Below, one piece after another: positions 1 to 10,436 of a stretch of 64,000 nucleotides of DNA. Within the stretch, counting starts at the first letter, position 1, and every line of letters starts with the position of its first letter. The DNA is taken from contig NZ_CP082164.1 in assembly GCF_023101685.1 (NCBI RefSeq), forward strand, positions 9,517,001-9,581,000, written 5' to 3'. A program made the translations under genes and the position numbers. Source of the stretch: Bradyrhizobium sp. 186. Lineage in GTDB: Bacteria > Pseudomonadota > Alphaproteobacteria > Rhizobiales > Xanthobacteraceae. The notes beneath the pieces were generated by a model, which searched no databases, had not been told where the DNA came from, and saw only the letters and a program-made list of their open reading frames with translations.

Positions 1-789
1 AACGGGTTTGCGGCCCGGCGGCCAGAAGACAGCGACATCGTTGGTCGTGCCGCGGTCTCCGGCGCCGGTTTTGTCGGCGACCCGCCAGTCGCGAGGCACC
101 CCGGCGCGAAGACGGGTATCTCCGGTCTTGTTGGCCACCATCCAGTCTGTCAGTTTTTGTCGCGCGTTCGCCGACAATGCGTCGCCGAGGAGCAGGCGGC
201 GCAAATTCTGCAGCATGGCGGCGGGACTGGTTGTGTCACGGGGGTCTTCCGGCAGCGCTTCGTTCAGCTCGACTTCCCACCGATCCAGACGGCTCAAGTC
301 GTCGCCGAGCGAGCGGACGAAACTTGTGAGCCCCACCGGACCGCCGATCTGACGCAACAGGAGATTGCCGGCCGTATTGTCGCTCTGCGTCAGCGCGGCC
401 TCGCAGAGTTCGGCGAGCGTCATTCCGCCGGCTATCCGGTCCTTCGTCACCGGCGAATAGGGCACGATGTCCTTCGCCTCGAACTGGATCTGCTGTTCGA
501 GCCGCAATTCCCCGCCGTCGACGCGCTTCAGAACGGCCGCCGAGGCAAGGCACTTGAACGTGCTGCACATCGGGAACCGTTCGCCGGCGCGCAGGCCCAC
601 CTCAAGTCCGGACTCGGTGTCGAGGACCGCGACGCCCAGACGACCGAGACTTTCGCGCTCAATGAGAGCGAGTTTCCGCTCGAGCCGCAGCTTTCGCTCC
701 TCCGTCGCCTTCGCCCCACCGGGCTGCGGCAAGACCGCAAAGGTCGCAGCGCCCAAGATTGCAGATCCAAATCGCCGTCTCGTCAGCAT
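1..789 (-). CDS. bla: class A beta-lactamase (3' end outside window)
   Basis: Serine beta-lactamase acting on penicillins or cephalosporins in the periplasm. The reading frame is open to the left edge, so the C-terminus is missing. The active-site set of the family is visible in order: STFK (nucleophile Ser and general-base Lys), SDN, the omega-loop RWEVELN (Glu166 region) and KTG followed by AGDRGTTND. The N-terminus RRRFGSAILGAATFAVLP resembles a Tat signal peptide, as in many actinobacterial and rhizobial class A enzymes. The start at 789 is preferred over the in-frame ATG at 795 because GGAGG lies six bases upstream of it. It is divergent from an AmpR-like LysR gene, the usual arrangement of an inducible lactamase. 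Substrate class cannot be told from the sequence. Confidence 0.9.
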   Translation of the reverse strand, partial: MLTRRRFGSAILGAATFAVLPQPGGAKATEERKLRLERKLALIERESLGRLGVAVLDTESGLEVGLRAGERFPMCSTFKCLASAAVLKRVDGGELRLEQQIQFEAKDIVPYSPVTKDRIAGGMTLAELCEAALTQSDNTAGNLLLRQIGGPVGLTSFVRSLGDDLSRLDRWEVELNEALPEDPRDTTSPAAMLQNLRRLLLGDALSANARQKLTDWMVANKTGDTRLRAGVPRDWRVADKTGAGDRGTTNDVAVFWPPGRKPV

Positions 790-795
790 GTTCAT

Positions 796-880
796 CCTCC
801 AGTGCCGGCGCGAACCTGCCGAACGTCGTGACTGCACACAAATGATCATTTATAGGTCGAGCCATGAATAAAACTTGGTC
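796..880. promoter_or_regulatory. divergent bla / ampR-like control region
   Basis: This 85-bp gap must hold the promoters of both divergent genes. It is the only AT-rich stretch nearby. It contains a perfect palindrome AATGATCATT (841-850) and an inverted pair TTTAT/ATAAA with a 14-base spacer (849-853 and 868-872). AmpR-type LysR proteins bind such T-N11-A-like dyads between their own gene and the lactamase. The exact operator is inferred, not established. Confidence 0.45.
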
Positions 881-1828
881 ATGGTCTCCGTGCGCAACCA
901 TCTTCCGTTGAACGCCCTGCGTGCCTTTGAGGCTTCGGCCAGGCATTTGAGCTTTACCAAAGCGGGTCTTGAGCTCCGGGTGACGCAGACCGCGATCAGT
1001 CACCAGGTCAAGCAGCTCGAGGAGATGTTGGGCTCAAGTCTCTTCAGGCGCCTGCCGCGCGGACTCGCGCTGACCGACGAAGGGTTGGCGCTCTTCCCCG
1101 TGCTGAGCGATGCATTCAGCCGCATCAGCGGAGCGATCGACCGGATCGAAGCGAAGGGAATACGCGAGGTCGTGACGGTCGGCTGCGTCGGTACTTTCGC
1201 AACCGGTTGGCTCTTGCAGCGCCTCGATAGCTTCCGCAATTCGCACCCCTATATCGACCTGCGTCTGCTCACGAACAACAACCGCGTCGACATGGCCGGC
1301 GATGGGCTCGATCTCGCACTTCGCTTTGGCGACGGCTCCTGGCACGGGACCGAGGCGATCCATCTCATGCCAGCGCCCCTCTCGCCCGTTTGCCACCCCG
1401 ACATCGCGGCCCGCCTGCGCCAGCCATCCGACCTCGCGCGCGAAAACCTTCTGCGATCTTATCGCGCCGAGGAATGGCCGTTGTGGTTTGCGGTGGCGGG
1501 CGCCCCCTGCCCGCTGATCCAGGGGCCGATCTTCGACAGCTCCATCGCGATGGCCGAGGCAGCCTCGCGCGGCGTGGGTGTCGGCCTTGTCCCGATCGCA
1601 ATGTTTCAGTCCGAGTTGGTGACCGGCCGGCTCGCCCGGCCGTTTTCGTCAGAGATCGCCGCCGGATCCTACTGGCTGACCTGGCTGAAATCGAAAGAGC
1701 GGACACCCGGCATGCGCGCCTTTCATGACTGGCTGGTCGATGCGGTGCGAACGGATGTGCCGGACCGTGAAACGCGTTCAGTCACGGAGCATCGCGACAA
1801 GCGTCTAAGACAGACGAAATGCGACTAG
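881..1828 (+). CDS. ampR: LysR-family regulator, AmpR/PenR-like
   Basis: Transcriptional regulator with an N-terminal winged HTH (LPLNALRAFEASARHLSFTK followed by AGLELRVTQTAISHQVKQLE) and a C-terminal effector-binding domain. The opening NHLPLNALRAFEASARHLSF is typical of the AmpR/GcvA/PenR branch of LysR proteins. AmpR proteins sense muropeptides and switch on a divergently encoded beta-lactamase, which fits the neighbour here. The ATG at 881 is used; an in-frame TTG at 875 is also possible, and neither has a clear Shine-Dalgarno sequence. About 315 residues, slightly longer than AmpR (about 290), with a charged C-terminal tail. Function as lactamase regulator is inferred from family and position. 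Confidence 0.8.
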   Translation: MVSVRNHLPLNALRAFEASARHLSFTKAGLELRVTQTAISHQVKQLEEMLGSSLFRRLPRGLALTDEGLALFPVLSDAFSRISGAIDRIEAKGIREVVTVGCVGTFATGWLLQRLDSFRNSHPYIDLRLLTNNNRVDMAGDGLDLALRFGDGSWHGTEAIHLMPAPLSPVCHPDIAARLRQPSDLARENLLRSYRAEEWPLWFAVAGAPCPLIQGPIFDSSIAMAEAASRGVGVGLVPIAMFQSELVTGRLARPFSSEIAAGSYWLTWLKSKERTPGMRAFHDWLVDAVRTDVPDRETRSVTEHRDKRLRQTKCD

Positions 1829-1856
1829 GACGAACAGGGCGCCTGATCGCCGCGCC

Positions 1857-3816
<1,960 letters not shown>

Positions 3817-3817
<1 letters not shown>

Positions 3818-4734
3818 CAGATCACCCGTCGCGCATCGAGCGCATCACGCAGACCGTCGCCGATGAAGTTGATGGCGACGACCGCGATGAAGATCGCGCC
3901 GCCCGGAAACAGCGCCCAGTGCGGGCCGATGTCGAGGAAGTCCTTGGCATCGTACAGCAGCCGCCCCCAGGTCGGCGTATCCGGCGGAAAACCGAGACCG
4001 AGGAAGGACAGCGTCGATTCCGCGATGATCGCTGCGGCAACATCGATGGTGCCGGCGATGATCACCGGACCGAGGGCGTTGGGCAGGATGTGGCGCACCA
4101 CCTGCCGCACCGGACTGGCGCCGAGCGCCCGCGCGGCTTCGACGAACTCCTTCTCGCGGATCGACAGGAACTGCGCGCGCACGAGGCGGGCGACCGGCAT
4201 CCAGCGCAGGCCGCCGATCACAAGCACGATCAGGATGAAGATGCCGCCCTCGGGGCCGAACGCGACCTTCAGCCCGTCGCGGAAGAGATAGATGAGCAGC
4301 AGCAGGAGCGGCAATTGCGGCAGCGACAGAAAGAGATCGGTAAGCCACATCAGTCCATGACCGAGCGCACCGCGCGACATGCCGGCGAGCGCGCCGACCA
4401 GCACACCAATAACGACCGAGACCAGCATCGCGGCAAGGCCGACCGCGAGCGAGATGCGCCCGCCATAGATCATGCGGGCGAGGATGTCCTGCCCGAGATC
4501 GTCGGTGCCGAAGGGATGGGCAAGCGACGGCCCCTGCATGCCCGCCACGATATCGATGTCGTCGATCTTGACCCGCCAGACGAAGGGGCCGGCCACCACC
4601 GCCAGGATCAGAATGAGGAGCAGGAACGCACTGACCACGGCAAGCTTGTGGCGGCTATAGCGCCGCCACGTCTCGCGCCAAGGCGAGTAGACGCGCCGCT
4701 CAGCGGAGGGAGATGCGAGGGTCAAGCCAGCCAT
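3817..4734 (-). CDS. dppC: peptide ABC transporter permease (DppC/OppC type)
   Basis: Inner-membrane permease, about 305 residues. The N-terminal soluble stretch with WRRYSRHKLAVVS followed by a first membrane helix is typical of OppC/DppC proteins, and the EAA-loop region (EFVEAARALGASPVRQVVRH) that docks the ATPases is clear. Its start lies 35 bases inside the 3' end of the dppB gene, which suggests coupled translation; a later start would remove part of the conserved N-terminus. Confidence 0.88.
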
Positions 4735-5659
4735 AAAGGACGTCCGCGATGAGATTGAAAAGCACCACGAGGCACGCGAAGACGAAGGTGACGGCCATCA
4801 CCACCGGCGTGTCGTTGGAGAGGATGGAGGAGATCAGCAGCGAGCCGATCCCGGGGATGCGGAATATCTGCTCGGTGACGATGGCGCCGCCGAACACAGC
4901 GGGCATCTGCAGCGCAATGAGCGTGACGACCGGGATCATGGCGTTGCGCATGACGTGCTTGACGATGACCTTGGCCTGCCCGAGGCCTTTTGCACGCGCC
5001 GTGGTGACATAGTCGAGCCGGATCACGTCGAGCATTGCCGAGCGCACGAAGCGCGTCATCGACGCGGCCTGGAACAGGCCAAGCACCGCCACCGGCATGA
5101 TCGCCTGCCGGATCATCTCGAGCACCCAGCGGATGCCGGTGCCCTTGATGTCGGTGGTATAGACGAAGGGCAGCCAGTCCAGCGTGACCGAGAAGATCAG
5201 GATGAACAGGATGCCGGTGAAGAAGGTCGGCAGCGAGAAGCCGACGAAGGCGAGCGTGTTCGCGATCTGGTCGAACAGCGAATAGGGTTTCGTGGCGGCA
5301 TAGACGCCGACGGGAATCGCGATCAGCAGCGCCAGTAGCTGCGCCGAGCCGATCACGTAGAGCGTGGCCGGCAGGCGCTGCAGGATGAGCTGGTCCACGT
5401 TCATCCGGCTGACGAAGGAAAAGCCCCAGTCGCCATGCGCCATGGCCGAGAGCCAGTGCAGGTAGCGAAGGTAGATCGGATCGTCGAGGCCGAACCGCGC
5501 CCGAAGCGCAGCGGCGACTTCGGGCGGCACGTTCGGATTGGTCGCCAGTTCCGAGAATGGATCGCCGGGGGCAAGCGCCAGCACGACGAATAGCACGAGC
5601 GAAATGCCAAGCAGGCTCGGAATCGCGATCAAAAGACGACGCAGGACATACTGACTCAT
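4700..5659 (-). CDS. dppB: peptide ABC transporter permease (DppB/OppB type)
   Basis: Inner-membrane permease, about 319 residues, partner of DppC. It begins with the family-typical MSQYVLRRLLIAIPSLLGIS and carries the EAA-loop segment DYVTTARAKGLGQAKVIVKH. Several hydrophobic helices are evident. It lies 29 bases downstream of the binding-protein gene in the same direction. Confidence 0.88.
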   Translation of the reverse strand: MSQYVLRRLLIAIPSLLGISLVLFVVLALAPGDPFSELATNPNVPPEVAAALRARFGLDDPIYLRYLHWLSAMAHGDWGFSFVSRMNVDQLILQRLPATLYVIGSAQLLALLIAIPVGVYAATKPYSLFDQIANTLAFVGFSLPTFFTGILFILIFSVTLDWLPFVYTTDIKGTGIRWVLEMIRQAIMPVAVLGLFQAASMTRFVRSAMLDVIRLDYVTTARAKGLGQAKVIVKHVMRNAMIPVVTLIALQMPAVFGGAIVTEQIFRIPGIGSLLISSILSNDTPVVMAVTFVFACLVVLFNLIADVLYGWLDPRISLR

Positions 5660-5688
5660 GAGGGAGGAACCCGCCTAGGCCTGCGTGA

Positions 5689-7479
5689 TCATTCCTCCCG
5701 ATACCAGTCGAACAGGTTGTCGGTTTCGTTGGCCCAGCCGCTGATCACCGGACGCAGCGTGTTGGCGGTCGCTTCCACCTTCAGCCGATGCTGCGCCGGG
5801 ATGAACACGGTGTCCTGGAACAGGAGATCATTGGCCTTGATGTAGAGCGCCACACGCTTGACCGGATCCATCTCGCCGTCGGCGGCGTCGATGGTCGCGT
5901 CATACTCCTTGTTGACCCAGCGCGGAAAATTGGTGCCCTGCCACTTGTTCTCCTTGGTCGCGACATTGCTCGAATGATAGCGGCGCATGTGCTGGGCGGG
6001 ATCCGGCTGGCTCATCGGGATCTGGAACATCTCGATATCTGCATAGAATTTGGCGTAAGTGTCGGGATTGGCAACGTCCGAGGAGAAGAACACCGAGGCC
6101 ACGACGGACTTCAGTTCCACGTCGATGCCGGCCTTCTGACAGGCCTGCTTGACGATCGCCTGGGTCTTCTGGCGCGGGCCATTGATCGAGGTCTGGTACA
6201 CGATCTTCAGCTTCTTGCCGTCCTTCTCGCGGATGCCGTCGGCGCCGGGCTTCCAGCCGGCATCATCGAGGATCTTCGAGGCCTTCTCGACGCTGAACTC
6301 CCACGAGGTGTTCTTGGAGACGAACTTTTCGGGACCGTTGAGGAAGTTCGCGGTGGTACGGCCGGCGCGGCCATAGATGGCCTTCTTGATGGACTCGCGA
6401 TCGACCAGCAGCGACAGCGCCTTGCGCACCGCCGGATCGGAGAACAGCGGATGCTTGGTCTTCATCGAGGAGCGCTCGCCGTCGACCTCGGTGGTGGGAT
6501 CGGTGAAGTTCAACGCGATGAACTCGGTATCGCCGCCTACGGCGTAGATGGTCTTGCCCTTGCCGCCCTTCTCCAAGCGCAGCAGCACGTCGTCCTCGAC
6601 CTGGATATTCCAACCGAAATCATATTCGCCGGTCTGGATTACCGCACGCGCCGCCGAGACGGCATCGCCACCACCCTTCATCTCGATCGTATCGAAATGG
6701 GGACGGTTCGCCATGTGATAGTCGGGATTGATCACGCCCCGGATGAGATCGCCGGGCTTGAACTCGACAAATTTGTAGGGGCCGGTGCCGACCGGGGCGA
6801 GGTTGGCCGGCGCCTCACGGGACTTCGAGCCTTTGAACTCGGCAAACAGGTGCTTGGGCAGAATCTGTCCGGTCGCGCCGACGAAGGCATCGGCCCAGAA
6901 CGGCGTCGGCTTCTTGAAGCTGAGGCGGACTGTCAGATCATCCACCTTCTCAACTGTAATATCGCGGTAGGTCGCGACAGTGACGGCCGCGGTCGCAGGA
7001 TCGATGATGTATTCCCACGTGAAGACCACGTCATCTGCTGTAAAGGGTTTGCCATCGTGCCATTTGACGCCGGGCTTCAGCTTCCAGGTCACCGACTTGC
7101 CGTCGGCAGCGAGCAGGCCGTTCTGGGTCGATGGGATCTCTGTCGCCAGAACCAGCTTCATGTTGCCGTCAGGATCCCAACAGGCGAGCGGTTCGTAGAA
7201 CAGGCGGGACCCGTCCTGGTCCTTGGTGCCGGTGGCGAAATGCGGATTGAGCAGGGTCGGTCCCTGCCACCACAACAGCTTGAGCGAACCGCCGCCGCCG
7301 CGCTTGGTCGGCTTGTAGACCGACGGGCCCTCGGCCATGGCGACACCGCCGAAGGCAAGGATCTGATAGGCCGCGGGTGCGGTGAGGCCGACGGCGGCCA
7401 GGCGCTGGATGAAGGCACGGCGATCCATCCGCCCGTCCTTCACATCGCCGATCATCGAACGCAGTTCTTTATCCAGCAT
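5689..7479 (-). CDS. peptide ABC transporter substrate-binding protein
   Basis: Periplasmic solute-binding protein of the SBP_bac_5 (DppA/OppA) family, about 596 residues. The start at 7479 is preferred to the longer frame reaching 7647, because it is followed by a short basic region and a Tat-like motif DRRAFIQR plus hydrophobic segment. Family hallmarks include VTWKLKPGVKWHDGKPFTAD and DDVVFTWEYI, and the closing PAQHRLKVEA. It is the first gene of the transporter operon, so its promoter should lie in 7480-7739. It is longer than classical DppA (about 535), as seen in the peptide/nickel-like binding proteins of rhizobia. Confidence 0.88.
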   Translation of the reverse strand: MLDKELRSMIGDVKDGRMDRRAFIQRLAAVGLTAPAAYQILAFGGVAMAEGPSVYKPTKRGGGGSLKLLWWQGPTLLNPHFATGTKDQDGSRLFYEPLACWDPDGNMKLVLATEIPSTQNGLLAADGKSVTWKLKPGVKWHDGKPFTADDVVFTWEYIIDPATAAVTVATYRDITVEKVDDLTVRLSFKKPTPFWADAFVGATGQILPKHLFAEFKGSKSREAPANLAPVGTGPYKFVEFKPGDLIRGVINPDYHMANRPHFDTIEMKGGGDAVSAARAVIQTGEYDFGWNIQVEDDVLLRLEKGGKGKTIYAVGGDTEFIALNFTDPTTEVDGERSSMKTKHPLFSDPAVRKALSLLVDRESIKKAIYGRAGRTTANFLNGPEKFVSKNTSWEFSVEKASKILDDAGWKPGADGIREKDGKKLKIVYQTSINGPRQKTQAIVKQACQKAGIDVELKSVVASVFFSSDVANPDTYAKFYADIEMFQIPMSQPDPAQHMRRYHSSNVATKENKWQGTNFPRWVNKEYDATIDAADGEMDPVKRVALYIKANDLLFQDTVFIPAQHRLKVEATANTLRPVISGWANETDNLFDWYREE

Positions 7480-7669
7480 GGTTGTCCCCGTCTGGTTCCC
7501 GTATGGATGCAGGCAGCCGCGAGGCGCGGCCACCGGGTTTGGCTGGCGGTAGATGGCACACCGAATGGGGGGCGCGTCAACTGCGACCGTGTGTATGCAA
7601 ACGGTCTTCTGGCTGTCCGTTGGGCAAAACTGTCTTGTGACGCCCACCGCTTCGGCAATCCAGCCGCAA

Positions 7670-7689
7670 AACGTGGCTTAAGCCACGTT
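7670..7689. promoter_or_regulatory. perfect 20-bp palindrome upstream of peptide-transport operon
   Basis: AACGTGGCTTAAGCCACGTT reads identically on both strands. It sits about 190 bp upstream of the binding-protein start, between that gene and the preceding amidohydrolase gene. A perfect even palindrome of this length with no T-run looks like a dimeric repressor or activator site, not a terminator, though a stem-loop at the end of the amidohydrolase transcript cannot be excluded. The binding protein is unknown. Confidence 0.5.
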
Positions 7690-7739
7690 GCACTGCGAAA
7701 AATTTGTTCGCCGCATCAGACGAAGTATCGAGCCGATCT

Positions 7740-9158
7740 TTACACCACGGACATGTCCAGCGGCGGCGCGACATGGTCGGGCAGCGGGCACACATAAGGT
7801 GTCTTGGCCGTCCGCTTCTTCAGGTCCGCCTTGGCCGCCTCGATCAGCTCGGGCTCCACCAGCGCCTTGATACCAATCCCGGCCATGGCCTTGGCCGCCT
7901 GCACCATGGCCTTGTGGGCGTGCGCGCTCTTGCCCTGCGCCACCACCTGCCAGGTGTGGAAGGGCGTGCCGATTGCAACCGTCGGTGCGTGAACCTGCAC
8001 GGTCGGCACCACCCAGCTCACGTCGCCGACGTCGGTCGAGCCGACCAGAGGATTGCGCTTGGCATCGAGCGGCACCAGAAAGTCGGCCAGCGGCCGATCC
8101 GTCGGCTCCATACCGATCGCGTAGTAGACCGACGCGATATCCTTGTCGCTCAGCGTTGCCCGGATCTCGGTTGCGAAGCCCTTGTCCGCGTCGTCGAAAT
8201 GCGGCGGCCCAAGCTCTTCCATGACCCGGTGCAGCGCCTGCTCCAGCGGGGTATTCGGCAGGATGTTGGAGACCGCGGAGATGATCTTCATCTCCACCTT
8301 GGTCTCGGTCATCAACGCCGCGCCATCTGCGATCTTGCTCACGCGTCCGACCAGTTCGTTCATGCCGGGGAGGTCACGGGCGCGAATGGAGTAACGCACC
8401 CGCGCATGCGCCTGCACCACGTTGGGCGCGATGCCGCCGGTATCGAGCAGCGCGTAATGCACGCGTGCATCGCTCGGCATGTGCTCGCGCATGTAGTTCA
8501 CGCCGACATTCATTAGCTCCACCGCGTCGAGCGCGGAGCGGCCAAGATGCGGCGAGGCCGCCGCATGCGAGGTGCGGCCGGTGAAGATGAAGTCGGCGCG
8601 GGTGTTCGCGAGCGACGGTGTCACCGCGACTTCCCAGAAGCTGTGCGGATGCCAGGTGATGGCGATATCGGCGTCCTCGAATGCACCGGAACGCACCATG
8701 AAGGCTTTTGCCGCGCCGCCTTCTTCAGCCGGGCAGCCGTAATAGCGCACGCGGCCCGGCACCTTGTTCTCGGCAAGCCAGTCCTTCACCGCGGTCGCGG
8801 CAAGCAGCGCCGCGGAGCCGAGCAGATTGTGACCGCAGCCGTGGCCGTGGCCGCCGGCCTCGGTCGGACGGTGCTCGGCGACACCCGCCTCCTGGCTGAG
8901 CCCAGGCAGCGCGTCATATTCACCCATGAAGGCGATGACCGGTCCGCCCTCGCCCCATTCGCCCGTCACCGCAGTCGGGATGCCCGCAACATTCTCGGTG
9001 ATGCGGAAACCCTGATGGCGCAGCTCGGCGAGATGCTCGGCCGCGGACCGCGCTTCGGTGTAGCAGACTTCAGGCATCCCCCAGACCTTGTCGCTGAGGT
9101 CGATGAAACGGGCCTTGATCGTGTCAATGCCACGCCAGATATCGCTGCGGTTGTCCAT
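7740..9158 (-). CDS. M20-family amidohydrolase (AbgB-like)
   Basis: Zinc-dependent amidohydrolase/peptidase, about 472 residues from the preferred start at 9158 (MDNRSDIWRGIDTIKARF); an open frame extends further upstream but without family similarity. Metal-site motifs are GHGHGCGHNLLG, PAEEGGAAKAF and WHPHSFWE; the lid domain lies around residues 190-310. The closest described relative is AbgB, a subunit of p-aminobenzoyl-glutamate hydrolase. No AbgA partner is seen here. It is co-directional with the peptide importer 260 bp downstream, so it may process an imported amide or peptide, which is inference from context. Confidence 0.82.
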   Translation of the reverse strand: MDNRSDIWRGIDTIKARFIDLSDKVWGMPEVCYTEARSAAEHLAELRHQGFRITENVAGIPTAVTGEWGEGGPVIAFMGEYDALPGLSQEAGVAEHRPTEAGGHGHGCGHNLLGSAALLAATAVKDWLAENKVPGRVRYYGCPAEEGGAAKAFMVRSGAFEDADIAITWHPHSFWEVAVTPSLANTRADFIFTGRTSHAAASPHLGRSALDAVELMNVGVNYMREHMPSDARVHYALLDTGGIAPNVVQAHARVRYSIRARDLPGMNELVGRVSKIADGAALMTETKVEMKIISAVSNILPNTPLEQALHRVMEELGPPHFDDADKGFATEIRATLSDKDIASVYYAIGMEPTDRPLADFLVPLDAKRNPLVGSTDVGDVSWVVPTVQVHAPTVAIGTPFHTWQVVAQGKSAHAHKAMVQAAKAMAGIGIKALVEPELIEAAKADLKKRTAKTPYVCPLPDHVAPPLDMSVV

Positions 9159-9444
9159 GCTTCGGTCCGTGATCTCTTGGTCAAACGAAGCGGCAATGGT
9201 TAGCAGCTTCATTGCAGCCCGCCTAGCACCTCGCCGGACAGCAGCCATGCGGCCGATGCCGGATAGAGGGCCGCCTGCCGACTGTGCACGAACCGTTCCA
9301 GTGCCTTTCGAAGATTTCACACGATGGTCTCTGGAATAGTTGGGAACGAGGCTTTCAAGACGGCCTCCTCGGGCCTAAATTATGGTTGCGTCGCGCGCCG
9401 TTCCCCAGCAATGGCGGAGCGATGCTCTCAGCCAGGAGAACTCC

Positions 9445-10416
9445 ATGCCCGCTCTGACCGAATGGAGAGTGCCGCCGGCCAATCAGCCGCGGGCGAGCGA
9501 CTACGGTTTCGATCTCGACCGCGCGCTCGCCTCCGTCGTCGGCCTGCATGCCATCATCCCACCGGACGCCTTCAGCGCCGAGACGCTGGGCACCGAGCGC
9601 GCCGGCAACGGCGTCGTGATCGACGACGGGCTTGTGCTCACCATCGGCTATCTCATCACCGAAGCAGAATCAGTGTGGCTGCATCTCGGCGACGGGCGCG
9701 TGATGGAGGGACATGTGCTCGGCTTCGATGCCGTGACCGGCTTCGGGCTGGTGCAGGCGCTCGGTCGGCTCGACGTCGCGCCGCTGCCGTTCGGCTCGTC
9801 CGCCGCAACCCGGCTCGGCGACCGCGTCGTGGTCGGCGGCGCCGGTGGGCGCACGCGATCGCTCGCGAGCCAGATCGTGGCCAAGCAGGAATTCGCCGGC
9901 TACTGGGAATATCTGCTCGATGAAGCCGTCTTCACCTATCCCGCTCATCCCAATTGGGGCGGCACGGCGCTGCTCAACGAACGCGGCGAGTTGATCGGCA
10001 TCGGCTCGCTCCAGCTCGAGCGTGAGCGCGACGGCAAGGCCGAACACGTCAACATGATCGTGCCGATTGACCTGTTGAACCCGATCCTCGAGGATCTGCG
10101 CAAGTTCGGCCGCGTCAACAAGCCGGCCCGTCCCTGGCTCGGGCTCTATTCGACCGAGATCGACAACCGCGTGGTGGTGATCGGGATCTCCGCCAACGGT
10201 CCGGCCGCCCGCGCCGAACTCAAGACCGGCGACGTCATCCTCGCGGTGGACGGCGACAAGGTCACGAGCCAGACGGCCTTCTACAAGAAGATGTGGGGGC
10301 TCGGCGCCGCCGGCGTCGACGTGCCGCTCACCGTGCACCATGAAGGCGTCACGTTCGACGTTAGGGTGACGTCGACCGACCGCTTCAAGCTGCTGAAGGC
10401 GCCGAAGCTGCACTGA
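9445..10416 (+). CDS. HtrA/S1C-like trypsin-fold + PDZ protein with no catalytic triad
   Basis: About 323 residues from ATG 9445, which has AGGAGA six bases upstream. The chymotrypsin-fold half aligns with DegP/HtrA: GNGVVIDDGLVLT, then LGDRVVVGG, then NWGGTALLNERGELIGI. A PDZ domain follows (about 225-310; ARAELKTGDVILAVDGDKV). All three catalytic positions are substituted: His of TNNHV is Tyr69 (TIGYLI), Asp of SDIAL is Gly99 (TGFGLV) and Ser of GNSGG is Trp171 (PNWGG). No signal peptide is evident, so it may be cytoplasmic. It is followed 20 bp later by an alpha/beta hydrolase gene. A non-proteolytic binding or scaffold role is inferred. Confidence 0.85.
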   Translation: MPALTEWRVPPANQPRASDYGFDLDRALASVVGLHAIIPPDAFSAETLGTERAGNGVVIDDGLVLTIGYLITEAESVWLHLGDGRVMEGHVLGFDAVTGFGLVQALGRLDVAPLPFGSSAATRLGDRVVVGGAGGRTRSLASQIVAKQEFAGYWEYLLDEAVFTYPAHPNWGGTALLNERGELIGIGSLQLERERDGKAEHVNMIVPIDLLNPILEDLRKFGRVNKPARPWLGLYSTEIDNRVVVIGISANGPAARAELKTGDVILAVDGDKVTSQTAFYKKMWGLGAAGVDVPLTVHHEGVTFDVRVTSTDRFKLLKAPKLH

Positions 10417-10436
10417 CCCAAACTGAGGAAGCGGCG

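Noticed and set aside
7480..7647. N-terminal extension of the peptide-binding protein
   Set aside because: The extra residues would precede the Tat-like signal peptide and include no family similarity; the start at 7479 is more credible.
5788..7797. 669-codon open frame opposite the peptide-binding protein
   Set aside because: Mirror of a conserved SBP_bac_5 gene; no ribosome-binding site and no recognisable motifs.
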